DNA of 64,000 bases from Microbacterium allomyrinae (GTDB lineage: Bacteria; Actinomycetota; Actinomycetes; Actinomycetales; Microbacteriaceae), in assembly GCF_020682705.1 (NCBI RefSeq), contig NZ_JAGTTN010000001.1, forward strand, positions 1,054,001 to 1,118,000. The letters run 5' to 3'. How positions within the stretch are numbered: the first letter of the stretch is position 1; the number at the start of each line of letters is the position of its first letter. The notes under the pieces are model-generated. The model searched no databases. It was not told the DNA's origin and saw only the letters and a list, made by a program, of their open reading frames with translations. A program made the translations under genes and the position numbers. Of the stretch, positions 51,087-59,178 are shown piece by piece.

Positions 51087-52447
51087 TGCGCCGGGCTCTC
51101 CTCGCCGCGCTCGCTGTGCTCCTCGCGTGCGCGGCGAGCCTGCTCGTCGCGGCCCCTGCGTCCGCGCACGTCGTGCCATCGACGGTGATCGCTCTGGATG
51201 TCCACGAAAGCGACATCACCGCGTCGATGACCCTGCCGGCCTCCGATCTGTCCATCGCCAGCGGAATCGAGATCACGGATGCCGTCGACGCGACGACCGC
51301 GGAGGAGATCGAGCAGTATCTCGAGGAGCATTTCGCCGTGACCTCCGACAACGCAGGCTGGACGGTCGCGGTCGATGACGTCTCGGTCGCCGACACCGAG
51401 CAGTGGGGCACCGGCGAGTTCGCCGCGGTGACGGCGACCGCCACGTTGACGCCACCCGCCACGGCTGATCTGCGGGCGTTCACGCTGGACTACGACGCGA
51501 TCATCCATCAGGTGGTCACGGCCGACATCTACGTGACGCTTCACACCGACTGGGCGTCGGGCGAACTCGAGTCGGCTCGCGACCTCGGCACGATAACGAC
51601 CGACACGGTGTCGGGCGCCGTTGCTCCGCTGAGCATCGACCTCGACGACGGCAGCCTGTGGCAGGGGTTCGCCGGCATGGTCGGGCTGGGCATCTCGCAC
51701 ATCGCCGAGGGAACGGACCACCAGCTGTTCCTGCTGACCCTGCTGCTTCCGGCTCCGCTGATCGCGCTGCGCGGGCGCTGGCGAGGCGTCGCGCGTCCTC
51801 GCACCACGATCCGGCGGATCCTTACGATCACACTGGCGTTCACGATCGGGCACTCGGCGACCCTCGCGCTGGGTACTCTCGGACTGCCGGTTCCCCAGCA
51901 AGCGGTCGAGGCGCTCATCGCGGTGAGCATCCTCGTCGCGGCGGCACACGCCATCCGCCCGCTCTTCCCCGGTCGCGAAGCGCTCGTAGCCGGACTGTTC
52001 GGGCTGATCCACGGCATGGCCTTCTCGACCACGCTCACGGCGCTCGACCTGAACGGCGGTCAGCTCGCGCTGAGCCTGCTCGGGTTCAACATCGGCATCG
52101 AGCTCATGCAGCTGCTGGTCGTCGCGCTGGTGCTGCCACCGCTCGTGCTGCTGGCGCGAACGCGCATCTACACGCCGCTGCGGATCATCGCCGCGTCGAT
52201 CACGGCCCTCGCGGCCGTGGGGTGGCTGGTCGATCGCCTCGGGGTGCCGAATGCGATCGGCGAGGCAGCAGATGCTCTCGGGGTCATCGGGCCCGCTCTG
52301 GTTCTCGCTCTGTGGCTCGCCGGGATCGTCGTCGCCGTGCGGCGGCTGGTACCGCGAACCGGGCGGTCGTCGGCACGCGACGACCCGCGGGCGCTCGCGC
52401 CGCTGGTCGACGGCACCAGCGAGAGGGAATCGGTCGTCAGGCTCTGA
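51086..52447 (+). CDS. HupE/UreJ-2-like membrane protein
   Basis: A 453-residue protein. A signal peptide ending near ASAHVV leads to an extracytoplasmic N-terminal domain (about 28-190). Six or more membrane segments follow, with GLGISHIAEGTDHQLFLLTLLL, FTIGHSATLALGTLGL and FGLIHGMAFSTTL; these His-containing motifs mark the HupE/UreJ-2 group. HupE/UreJ proteins are thought to be nickel or metal permeases, but no urease or hydrogenase is in the window. The strict coupling with the DUF3500 lipoprotein suggests a two-part system. Confidence 0.84.
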   Translation: MRRALLAALAVLLACAASLLVAAPASAHVVPSTVIALDVHESDITASMTLPASDLSIASGIEITDAVDATTAEEIEQYLEEHFAVTSDNAGWTVAVDDVSVADTEQWGTGEFAAVTATATLTPPATADLRAFTLDYDAIIHQVVTADIYVTLHTDWASGELESARDLGTITTDTVSGAVAPLSIDLDDGSLWQGFAGMVGLGISHIAEGTDHQLFLLTLLLPAPLIALRGRWRGVARPRTTIRRILTITLAFTIGHSATLALGTLGLPVPQQAVEALIAVSILVAAAHAIRPLFPGREALVAGLFGLIHGMAFSTTLTALDLNGGQLALSLLGFNIGIELMQLLVVALVLPPLVLLARTRIYTPLRIIAASITALAAVGWLVDRLGVPNAIGEAADALGVIGPALVLALWLAGIVVAVRRLVPRTGRSSARDDPRALAPLVDGTSERESVVRL

Positions 52448-52480
52448 GGTGGCCAGGTGCACGACGCACGATCTGCCGGC

Positions 52481-53224
52481 TCAGAAGGTCGCGAGGAGCC
52501 CGCCGTCCACGGGCAGCACCGCACCGGTGATGTAGGTGTTCGCCTCGGACACCAGGAAGGACGCAGCCACGGCGATCTCCTCAGGGCGCGCGGGGCGGCG
52601 CAGCGGGATGCGGGCATGCTCCACGTAGACGGTCTGAAACCAGTCGGTGTCATACTCGCTGCGCCCGTCGGCGAGCAGCGCCATGGGTGTGTCGACGAAT
52701 CCCGGCGCCAACGCGTTGACGAGGATTCCTGATGCCGCGAGATCGACGGCGAGAGCACGGGTGAGGGCGTGCACCGCTCCCTTGCTCGTCGCATACGCCG
52801 AACCGCCGGCGCCGGCCGCAAGGCCCTGCACCGAGCCGATGTTGAGGATCCTCGCGGACGGAGACCGCCGCAGGTGCGGCAGGAAGCACGCGACGACCCG
52901 CGAGATCCCGATGACGTTGACATCCAGCACCCGGCTCATCGTGACCCCGATGTCGACGGCGTCGGGTGGGACGTCGGCCGGCACCGCGGCGGAGTTCACC
53001 AGCACGTCCACTCGCTCGATCTCGGCGGCACGGTCGAGATCGCGCTGGTTCCCGACGTCGAGCAGCATCGGCTCGGCCCCCAGCCGCTCCGCCACGGCGA
53101 CGACGCTCGCACTGCGATCGGCGATCACGACCCGCAGCCCCTGATCGATGAGGCGCGCGGCGATCGCTGCGCCGATCCCACTGGCACCGCCGGTCACCAC
53201 CGCGGTGCGCTCCGATGACGTCAT
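52481..53224 (-). CDS. Short-chain dehydrogenase/reductase (sugar or polyol type)
   Basis: A 247-residue classical SDR. TGGASGIGAAIA is the cofactor motif, NIGSVQG provides Ser, YATSKGAVHALTRALA has Tyr/Lys and ITGAVLPVDGGLLA is the usual end. ATG at 53224 follows GGAGAG. It resembles sugar 1-dehydrogenases and 3-oxoacyl-ACP-reductase-like enzymes. It lies divergent from the PucR-type regulator over three AATCGATT-like sites, so it probably belongs to the galactoside/acid-sugar island rather than the FAD/NAD(P) system. Confidence 0.84.
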   Translation of the reverse strand: MTSSERTAVVTGGASGIGAAIAARLIDQGLRVVIADRSASVVAVAERLGAEPMLLDVGNQRDLDRAAEIERVDVLVNSAAVPADVPPDAVDIGVTMSRVLDVNVIGISRVVACFLPHLRRSPSARILNIGSVQGLAAGAGGSAYATSKGAVHALTRALAVDLAASGILVNALAPGFVDTPMALLADGRSEYDTDWFQTVYVEHARIPLRRPARPEEIAVAASFLVSEANTYITGAVLPVDGGLLATF

Positions 53225-53250
53225 TTCTCTCCGCTCGCGTAGGGGTTTCA

Positions 53251-53262
53251 TAAATCGATTCA
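53251..53262. promoter_or_regulatory. Operator-like palindrome TAAATCGATTCA (1)
   Basis: A copy with core AATCGATT in the SDR/PucR divergent region, identical to the site at 59066. Confidence 0.6.
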
Positions 53263-53292
53263 GTAGCCTGCATACCCGACCTACACGCCTCA

Positions 53293-53304
53293 GAATCAAG
53301 ATTC
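53293..53304. promoter_or_regulatory. Operator-like palindrome GAATCAAGATTC
   Basis: An inverted repeat GAATC-AA-GATTC in the same divergent region. It may be a degenerate member of the AATCGATT family, with two bases in place of the central pair. Confidence 0.4.
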
Positions 53305-53317
53305 ACATCGTTTTGAA

Positions 53318-53329
53318 TGAAACCATTCA
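53318..53329. promoter_or_regulatory. Operator-like site TGAAACCATTCA
   Basis: It resembles TGAAACGATTCA at 54532 (one mismatch) and lies 46 bp before the PucR-type GTG start. Confidence 0.5.
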
Positions 53330-53374
53330 CTAGGCTATCCCCCAACGGCGAGACTCAGATCGGAGAATCGGATA

Positions 53375-54499
53375 GTGGATGCCTCCGGACCCGACATCTC
53401 GCCGTTCGGCGACATCACCACGACGATGAACATGCTCGCCGGCTGGCTCGGGCATCCGGTCGCGCTCGTCGACACGGAGTGGCGGGTGCTCGCGTTCTCG
53501 GCGATCGACCCCGCGACCGCGGATGATCTGCAGCGCGACGCGATCCTCTCCCAGTCCGTGCCGGCGGTCCATGCGCGCACCGACTCCCGCGACCGGATCC
53601 TCCGCTCACCGGGCCCGGTCGCCTTCCCGGCCGGACGCACCGCGACGGGCGAGGAGGTGTCCGCGCGCATCGGGATCCGGGTGAGGCACGCCGATCGCCC
53701 TCTCGGCATGCTCTGGATCCTCGGAGACGCCGACGCGCTCACCCTCGGCGGCCAGGCGCACCTGCGACGCGTCTCCGACGCGGTCGCAGCCCATCTGGAA
53801 TGGGAACGGATCTCACGCACGGCCGATCGTGCACGCTCGGCGGCACTCGTGCGCGCGGCCGTGGACGGCAGCGATGCGAGCGCGAGTGGTCGCCTCGGCT
53901 TCTCCCCGGAGCGAGGGATGCGTATCGCCGCCATCGTCGGTGAAGGATCGATCGTCGATCTTCGCGACACGTTCGATCGTGAGCTGACCGGATTGGGGGT
54001 CGCGGCCGCCACCACGGTGATCGGCGACCGGATGATCGTGCTCGGCGATTCAGGACTGCACGGCGCACTCTCACGCCTGATGTGCACACTGCCGGTCCTC
54101 GCGGGTACGCGTGCCGGGGTGGGCGGTACCGTCCGTCGAGCGGCCGACCTCCCCGAGTCCGCTCGCGAGGCGGGGGCCGCCCTGACGGCCAATGCTCACG
54201 CCGGTACCGCACGCGAGATCGACGAAGTGCTGGTCGAGGCCGCGGTGCGCGAGATCGCCGGTCTCGTAAAATCCGACCCCGGGCTGCTCGTGCACCGCCT
54301 GAGCCCGGCCCTGGACGACGGAGTCCGCGCCTACGTCGATTCGGGCGCGGATGCGCGCCGCGCGGCCGAGGTGCTGCACGTCCACCCGAACACCGTGCGG
54401 TACCGGGTGCGTGCGCTGCGCGATCGCGGGACGGATCTCGATGACGCGGATACGCGCCTGCTCCTCGCCCTGCTCGTCCGTGCGACGGCGGAGGGGTGA
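53375..54499 (+). CDS. PucR/CdaR-type transcriptional regulator
   Basis: A 374-residue regulator. An N-terminal sensing region (about 10-130: LAGWLGHPVALVDTEWRVLAFS) and a middle GGDEF-like PucR domain precede the C-terminal helix-turn-helix (about 310-372) AEVLHVHPNTVRYRVRALRDRG, the hallmark of the PucR_HTH group. GTG at 53375 follows CGGAG. Family members activate purine, sugar-acid or polyol catabolism. It lies next to the SDR and the HpcH aldolase and may be the local activator. LacI-type palindromes around it belong to another, unseen repressor or to it. Confidence 0.83.
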   Translation: MDASGPDISPFGDITTTMNMLAGWLGHPVALVDTEWRVLAFSAIDPATADDLQRDAILSQSVPAVHARTDSRDRILRSPGPVAFPAGRTATGEEVSARIGIRVRHADRPLGMLWILGDADALTLGGQAHLRRVSDAVAAHLEWERISRTADRARSAALVRAAVDGSDASASGRLGFSPERGMRIAAIVGEGSIVDLRDTFDRELTGLGVAAATTVIGDRMIVLGDSGLHGALSRLMCTLPVLAGTRAGVGGTVRRAADLPESAREAGAALTANAHAGTAREIDEVLVEAAVREIAGLVKSDPGLLVHRLSPALDDGVRAYVDSGADARRAAEVLHVHPNTVRYRVRALRDRGTDLDDADTRLLLALLVRATAEG

Positions 54500-54530
54500 C
54501 CGCGTTCGCGGGTATGGTGTGAATGGCGTT

Positions 54531-54544
54531 GTGAAACGATTCAC
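54531..54544. promoter_or_regulatory. Operator-like site GTGAAACGATTCAC before the aldolase gene
   Basis: A near-perfect inverted repeat 32 bp before the aldolase ATG, related to the sites at 53251-53329 and 59066-59178. Confidence 0.6.
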
Positions 54545-54576
54545 TGACGCGATCCGCCTGGGGAAGAGAGGCTCTC

Positions 54577-55371
54577 ATGACAGACGCACACGACCCGATC
54601 GGACCCTCACCGTCGTGGCACGCCTGGCGTGACAGCGCGGGTCTCGGGCTCTGGAGCTGCCTGGACTCGGAGTCGGCGGTCGCGTCCTTCACCGCTGCCG
54701 GCTTCGACTACCTCGCGATCGATCTGCAGCACGGGATGCTTCCGCCCAGTGCCGTGCACCGGATCGCGCGGGTCCTGCGCGCGACACCGACGACGTGCGT
54801 GGTGCGCGTCGCGTGGAACCGCCCCGAGCTGGTGATGCAGGCGCTGGACTTCGGTGCGGAGCTCGTCGTGGTGCCCATGGTGGAGTCCGCCGCCGAAGCA
54901 GCGGCCGCGGTGCATGCCGCGTCGTACCCGCCCGACGGCGCGCGGAGCTGGGGACCGTTGTGGCCCGACACGGCGCGCCGGCCCGGCGATGCGAACGCGA
55001 TCGTCGGATGCCTCGCCATGGTCGAGACCCGGAGGGGCCTCGATCGAGTCGAGGAGATCGCCGCGACGCCCGGGCTCGCGGGAATCTACGTCGGGCCGAA
55101 CGATCTGGCGCTCGGGCTCGGCCGAGGACGGGCGACCTACTCGGACGACGACGTCGTGCACGATGCCCTTCAGTCCGTGGCGAACGTCTGCGACCGCCAC
55201 GGCATCCTCGCCGGACTGCACTGCTCCTCGCTCGAGATGGCCCGCTACTGGCAGCCGCGCGGCTTCCAGATGCTGACCATCGGCACCGACACGTCGCTGC
55301 TCTCGGATGCCGCCCTCGCACTCGCCGCGCGCTCCCGGGCTGAACCCGCCCCCGTGGTGCGCGGGTACTGA
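54577..55371 (+). CDS. HpcH/HpaI-family aldolase
   Basis: A 264-residue TIM-barrel class II aldolase that cleaves 2-keto-3-deoxy sugar acids or similar to pyruvate and an aldehyde. AIDLQHGMLPP (DxxHG motif), VVPMVESAAEAAAAVHAASYPP, the metal ligands in MVETRRGLDRV and IYVGPNDLALGLG fit the family. It shares operator-like sites with the SDR and ABC genes, and its function fits an oxidative sugar-acid route. The gap of ~80 bp to the ABC gene shows no clear terminator. Confidence 0.86.
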   Translation: MTDAHDPIGPSPSWHAWRDSAGLGLWSCLDSESAVASFTAAGFDYLAIDLQHGMLPPSAVHRIARVLRATPTTCVVRVAWNRPELVMQALDFGAELVVVPMVESAAEAAAAVHAASYPPDGARSWGPLWPDTARRPGDANAIVGCLAMVETRRGLDRVEEIAATPGLAGIYVGPNDLALGLGRGRATYSDDDVVHDALQSVANVCDRHGILAGLHCSSLEMARYWQPRGFQMLTIGTDTSLLSDAALALAARSRAEPAPVVRGY

Positions 55372-55451
55372 TCCGCCCGGGATCGGGATCTTCGCGGGTC
55401 AGTCGCCGCGCGGTAGATCGGCGCCGGCTCGGCGCGTGCAGGCCCCGGTGC

Positions 55452-57191
55452 TCACCGCGTCTGGGCGGCGTGGAGGCGCGCGTACGAACCTCCGTCGGCC
55501 AGAAGGCGCCCGTGCGTACCGATCTCGACGATCCGCCCCCGCTCCATGACGACGATCCGATCGGCATCCCGCACGGTCGAGAGGCGGTGGGCCACGACGA
55601 GCGACGTCCGGCCTCGCCGCAACACCGCGAGCGCGGTCTGGATCTGGGCCTCGGACGTACTGTCGAGGGCGCTGGTCGCCTCGTCGAGCAGCAGGATCCG
55701 CGGGTCTCGGATCAGCGCGCGCGCGATCGCCAGTCGCTGTCGTTGCCCACCCGAGAGCCGCGCGCCGCGCGGGCCGACGCGCGTATGCCAGCCATCGGGG
55801 AGGTTCTCGACGATCTCCATCGCCTGCGCGTCGCGGAGGGCGGCCTCGACCCGTTCGTCGGTCACATCGACGAGACCGAACGTGACGTTGTCGCGAATAC
55901 TCCCCTCGAACAGGACCGATTCCTGCGGCACGACCGACATGAAGCGCCGCACCGTCCGCATGTCCAAGGTCTCGGCATCCGCACCGTCGATCAGGAGCCG
56001 TCCGGTCGTCGGACGGATGAAGCCCAGCACGAGGTTGAGCGTCGTCGACTTGCCCGACCCGGAAGGTCCGACGAACGCGATGGTCTCGCCCGGCTCGATC
56101 TCGAGGTCGAGACCGTCGAGCGCGACTCGGTCGTCGTCGGGGAACGAGTACGTGACCCCCTCGAAGCGGATCGTGCCGCTCACCGAATCCACGCCGCGCT
56201 TTCCGTCGTTGCGCTCGATGTCGGGGTCCTCGACGATCTCTGCGATCGACTTCATCGACTCGAGGCCTTTGCTCAGGACGGGCGTGAGGCCGACGAGCTG
56301 CGAGACGGCTGTCGTGAGCGTGGCGAAGTAGGTGCTCAGCAGCACGACCTGACCGGGGCTGATGGGCAGGATGCCCGACATCGCGGCGTACCCCGCGAAG
56401 CCGAGGCACAGCATCGAGAGGATGTTGAAGGCGACCCACGAGGTCGTCTCGAATCGGCCGTTCAGACGGTCCAGCGCCATCCCCGCCGTCTTCACCCGTT
56501 GCGCCGTCGCTGAGACCCTTTCGGTCGCGGTCCGTTCGAGGCCGTGGGCCCGGGTGATCGGGATGAGACTCGCCATCTCGCTGACGGTCGACGACAACTG
56601 CTCGACCTCCGCACGGAAGCGTTCGTTGCGCCGCGCCGCGCGCGTGCGCATCCCGGCGACGAGGCCCGCGGCGATCGGCACGGTCAGCGCGTAGACGAGC
56701 AGGAACGCCGGCGCCTGCACCGCGGTCACCGCGATCGACCCGATCAGGATGCTGCCGGCCACCGCGACGACCGGGAACACCTGCTGCATCAGCAGCTCGA
56801 TGTTCTCGACGTCACGCACCATCTTCGTCTGGATGATCGAGGCGCTGCGCCGCGAGTGGTAGCCGATCGAGAGCCCCTGCAGACGTTCGGTGAGGGCGTT
56901 GCGGATGTCCGCGCCCACGGATCGGTAGACCCGGCTGTAGAGGCGGACGTAGATCAGATGATTGGGGTAGTTCTGAAGGAGCACGAGGCTCGCGGCGGCG
57001 ACCAGGATCATCAGCCTCGGGATGTCGTCGCCGGCCACGACGGTATCGATGATCATCGCCGTGAATACCGGGATGACCCACAGCGGCGCATCCTTGAGGA
57101 CGTGGAAGAACGCGGCTGCGATCACCCTGCCCCGGTAGGGACGGAGCATCGCGAACAGCGACCGGACGGGCGCGGCGGCGCGAACCTCCAT
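55452..57191 (-). CDS. ABC transporter with fused membrane and ATPase domains (exporter type)
   Basis: A 579-residue half-transporter. Six membrane helices (about 20-300) are followed by one ABC domain with Walker A GPSGSGKST, signature LSGGQRQRLAIARAL and Walker B ILLLDEATSALDS. The layout is that of MsbA/MDR-like homodimeric exporters. ATG at 57191 overlaps the sugar permease stop by one base (TGATG), so it is translationally coupled to two import-type permeases. No MalK-like ATPase or binding protein is in that operon, which makes the combination unusual. Confidence 0.88.
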   Translation of the reverse strand: MEVRAAAPVRSLFAMLRPYRGRVIAAAFFHVLKDAPLWVIPVFTAMIIDTVVAGDDIPRLMILVAAASLVLLQNYPNHLIYVRLYSRVYRSVGADIRNALTERLQGLSIGYHSRRSASIIQTKMVRDVENIELLMQQVFPVVAVAGSILIGSIAVTAVQAPAFLLVYALTVPIAAGLVAGMRTRAARRNERFRAEVEQLSSTVSEMASLIPITRAHGLERTATERVSATAQRVKTAGMALDRLNGRFETTSWVAFNILSMLCLGFAGYAAMSGILPISPGQVVLLSTYFATLTTAVSQLVGLTPVLSKGLESMKSIAEIVEDPDIERNDGKRGVDSVSGTIRFEGVTYSFPDDDRVALDGLDLEIEPGETIAFVGPSGSGKSTTLNLVLGFIRPTTGRLLIDGADAETLDMRTVRRFMSVVPQESVLFEGSIRDNVTFGLVDVTDERVEAALRDAQAMEIVENLPDGWHTRVGPRGARLSGGQRQRLAIARALIRDPRILLLDEATSALDSTSEAQIQTALAVLRRGRTSLVVAHRLSTVRDADRIVVMERGRIVEIGTHGRLLADGGSYARLHAAQTR

Positions 57192-58048
57192 CAATGCGAA
57201 CCGGGCATGCCGCCCTGCATTCCCGCAAGGAAGTACCGCGAGAAGAAGACGAAGAGGATCACCAGGGGCAGGCTCGCCAGCAGATAGCCGGCGAACATCG
57301 GGCCGAACTGCGTGGCCGACTGCCCTTGGAAGAAGAGCAGGCCGATCGACACGGTGCGAAGGCTGTTGTCGGTCACGGTGAGCAGCGGCCAGAAGAAGTC
57401 GTTCCACACCGCCTGCACCGTGATCAACGCGACCGTGCCGATGACCGGCAGCGCCAGCGGCAGCATGAGCGAGACGAACAGGCGGAAGGGTCCGGCGCCG
57501 TCGAGCTGAGCGGCCTCGAACAGCGTCTCGGGGATGCCGTCGATATAGCTGCGCATCAGGATGATGCCGAGGATCGCGCCACCCGCGATCTGCGGGAGGA
57601 TCAGCACCGCGTAGGTGTTGAGGATCCCGAGATCGCGCATCATCAGGAAGAGCGGGATGAGGCTCGCGATGCTCGGAACCATCATCAGCGCCGCGACGCA
57701 GGCATAGAGCGCATTGCGGCCCGGGAAGCGGAAGCGCGAGAAGACGAACCCGGCCACCAGCGACACGATGACGATGCCCGCCACGGATGCGATGGCGACC
57801 ACGATCGAGGCGATCAGGTACGGCGCGATCTGCGCCAACGCGGTGCCGTAGTTCTCCCAGTGCAGCGGCCACGCCGGTGCCCAGAAGCTCTCGGCGTACT
57901 GCTGGTTCGTCTTCAGCGAGGTCACGATCATGAACAGGTACGGCGCCAGGCTGAGGAACACGAACGTGATCAGACCGACGTGCAGGCCGATCTGAGGGCG
58001 CCGCCCGGTGCGGCGGCGGATCGGCGGGGCTTCTACGGTGGCGATCAT
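57191..58048 (-). CDS. Sugar ABC transporter permease (MalG/UgpE type)
   Basis: A 285-residue permease with about six membrane segments. LYACVAALMMVPSIASLIPLF and the EAA motif (ETLFEAAQLDGAGPFRLFVSLMLPLALP) identify the carbohydrate ABC family. The N-terminal IRRRTGRRPQIGLHVGL is typical. It overlaps both neighbours by one base (TGATG), so expression is tightly coupled. Confidence 0.9.
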   Translation of the reverse strand: MIATVEAPPIRRRTGRRPQIGLHVGLITFVFLSLAPYLFMIVTSLKTNQQYAESFWAPAWPLHWENYGTALAQIAPYLIASIVVAIASVAGIVIVSLVAGFVFSRFRFPGRNALYACVAALMMVPSIASLIPLFLMMRDLGILNTYAVLILPQIAGGAILGIILMRSYIDGIPETLFEAAQLDGAGPFRLFVSLMLPLALPVIGTVALITVQAVWNDFFWPLLTVTDNSLRTVSIGLLFFQGQSATQFGPMFAGYLLASLPLVILFVFFSRYFLAGMQGGMPGSH

Positions 58049-59037
58049 CAGTGCTTCTCCTCGACGGCGACGGACTTGGCGGGGCGGGAACGGCCGACGA
58101 AGACGACCAGGACGCTGATGAAGAGGGTGATGGCGAACAGCGTGGTCGACAGCGCCGCGGCATAACCCCAGTTCTGTGTCTGGAAAGCCACCGTCAGCAC
58201 ACGCAGGATGGGCACGACCGTGGCGTTGTCGGGACCGCCGCCCGTGAGGATGTAGGCGGTGAATCCGTACTGCAGGGTGCCGACGACGGCGAGGAAGAAC
58301 AGGATGCGGAACTGCGACGCCATGAGGGGCAGATCGATCTGCAGGATGCGCCGGATGCCGGTCGCGCCGTCGAGCGCTGCGGCCTCGAACAGTTCCTTGG
58401 GGATGTTCTGCAGCGCCGAGTACATGATGAGGAAGGGAAGTCCGGCGATGAAGGGGAAGCCGACGAAGAGCAGCGAGATCAGCGCCCAGTTCGGATCCCC
58501 CGTCCAGTTGTGTGCGAGATCGCCCAACCCGACCGCCTTCAGCACCTCATTGATGACACCGTTGTTGGGGTCGTAGAAGAACTGCCAGACGAGAGCGGTG
58601 ACCACTCCGGGAAAGGCCATGGGGATGATGAGGAGCGTGCGATAGGCGAAGGCGGATCGTGCACCGCGCAGGGCGATCAGCATCTCGGCGGCGATGAGCG
58701 GGAAGACCCACATGACGACGCCGAAGACGAAGATGATGCCGAGATTGCGGAACGACGACCACCAGACCTCATCGCCGAACATCCGCACGTAGTTGTCGAA
58801 CCCGAGGAACTCGCTCTGCCCCGACGGCTTCCAGTTCCAGAACGAGAACCAGATCCCGCTGATGGCCGGCCAGTACTGGAAGATGCCGAGGAACGCGAAC
58901 ACCGGCAGGAGTGCGAGAAGCGGAGCCCACCATCGACGACGCAGACGGCGCGGCGCGGCCGCGGCGCCAGCAGGGATCTCGGTCTGCGACCGAACGGGCG
59001 GGCTCTCCACGACCTCGCGGTCTTTTACGACTGTCAA
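58048..59037 (-). CDS. Sugar ABC transporter permease (MalF/UgpA type)
   Basis: A 329-residue permease. FQYWPAISGIWFSFWNW, the EAA loop ELFEAAALDGATGIRRILQIDLPLM and PNNGVINEVLKAVGLG match MalF-like permeases. The TTG at 59037 is preferred: AAGGAG lies 5 nt before it, whereas longer starts cross the operator-like sites. First gene of the permease-permease-exporter operon. Two AATCGATT-type sites lie upstream. Confidence 0.88.
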   Translation of the reverse strand: MTVVKDREVVESPPVRSQTEIPAGAAAAPRRLRRRWWAPLLALLPVFAFLGIFQYWPAISGIWFSFWNWKPSGQSEFLGFDNYVRMFGDEVWWSSFRNLGIIFVFGVVMWVFPLIAAEMLIALRGARSAFAYRTLLIIPMAFPGVVTALVWQFFYDPNNGVINEVLKAVGLGDLAHNWTGDPNWALISLLFVGFPFIAGLPFLIMYSALQNIPKELFEAAALDGATGIRRILQIDLPLMASQFRILFFLAVVGTLQYGFTAYILTGGGPDNATVVPILRVLTVAFQTQNWGYAAALSTTLFAITLFISVLVVFVGRSRPAKSVAVEEKH

Positions 59038-59065
59038 CGCTTCTCCTTGACGGCAAGATGAGGAG

Positions 59066-59077
59066 TAAATCGATTCA
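59066..59077. promoter_or_regulatory. Operator-like palindrome TAAATCGATTCA (2)
   Basis: Identical to 53251-53262. It lies 29 bp before the TTG start of the MalF-like permease gene. Confidence 0.65.
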
Positions 59078-59166
59078 CTTGCCGGATGAGTATTCTCCCG
59101 AACCAGGTACGCTTCGACTCTTTCACGTGTTGATTTCACGGGGATTTCAGGTCGCGTCCATTGCGG

Positions 59167-59178
59167 TGAATTGATTCA
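59167..59178. promoter_or_regulatory. Operator-like palindrome TGAATTGATTCA
   Basis: A member of the same family (GTGAAT-TG-ATTCAC), about 100 bp upstream of the site at 59066. It overlaps the stop codon of the alpha-galactosidase gene. Two sites at this spacing could allow looping by a tetrameric repressor. Confidence 0.55.

Noticed and set aside
51086-52447. Nickel uptake for a local urease or hydrogenase
   Set aside because: No urease, hydrogenase or their maturation genes occur in the window; the HupE-like label alone is not enough.
55452-58163. A single 900-residue ABC protein starting far upstream
   Set aside because: The N-terminal third is in a frame overlapping the sugar permease gene; the ATG at 57191 with TGATG coupling gives a normal exporter half-transporter.
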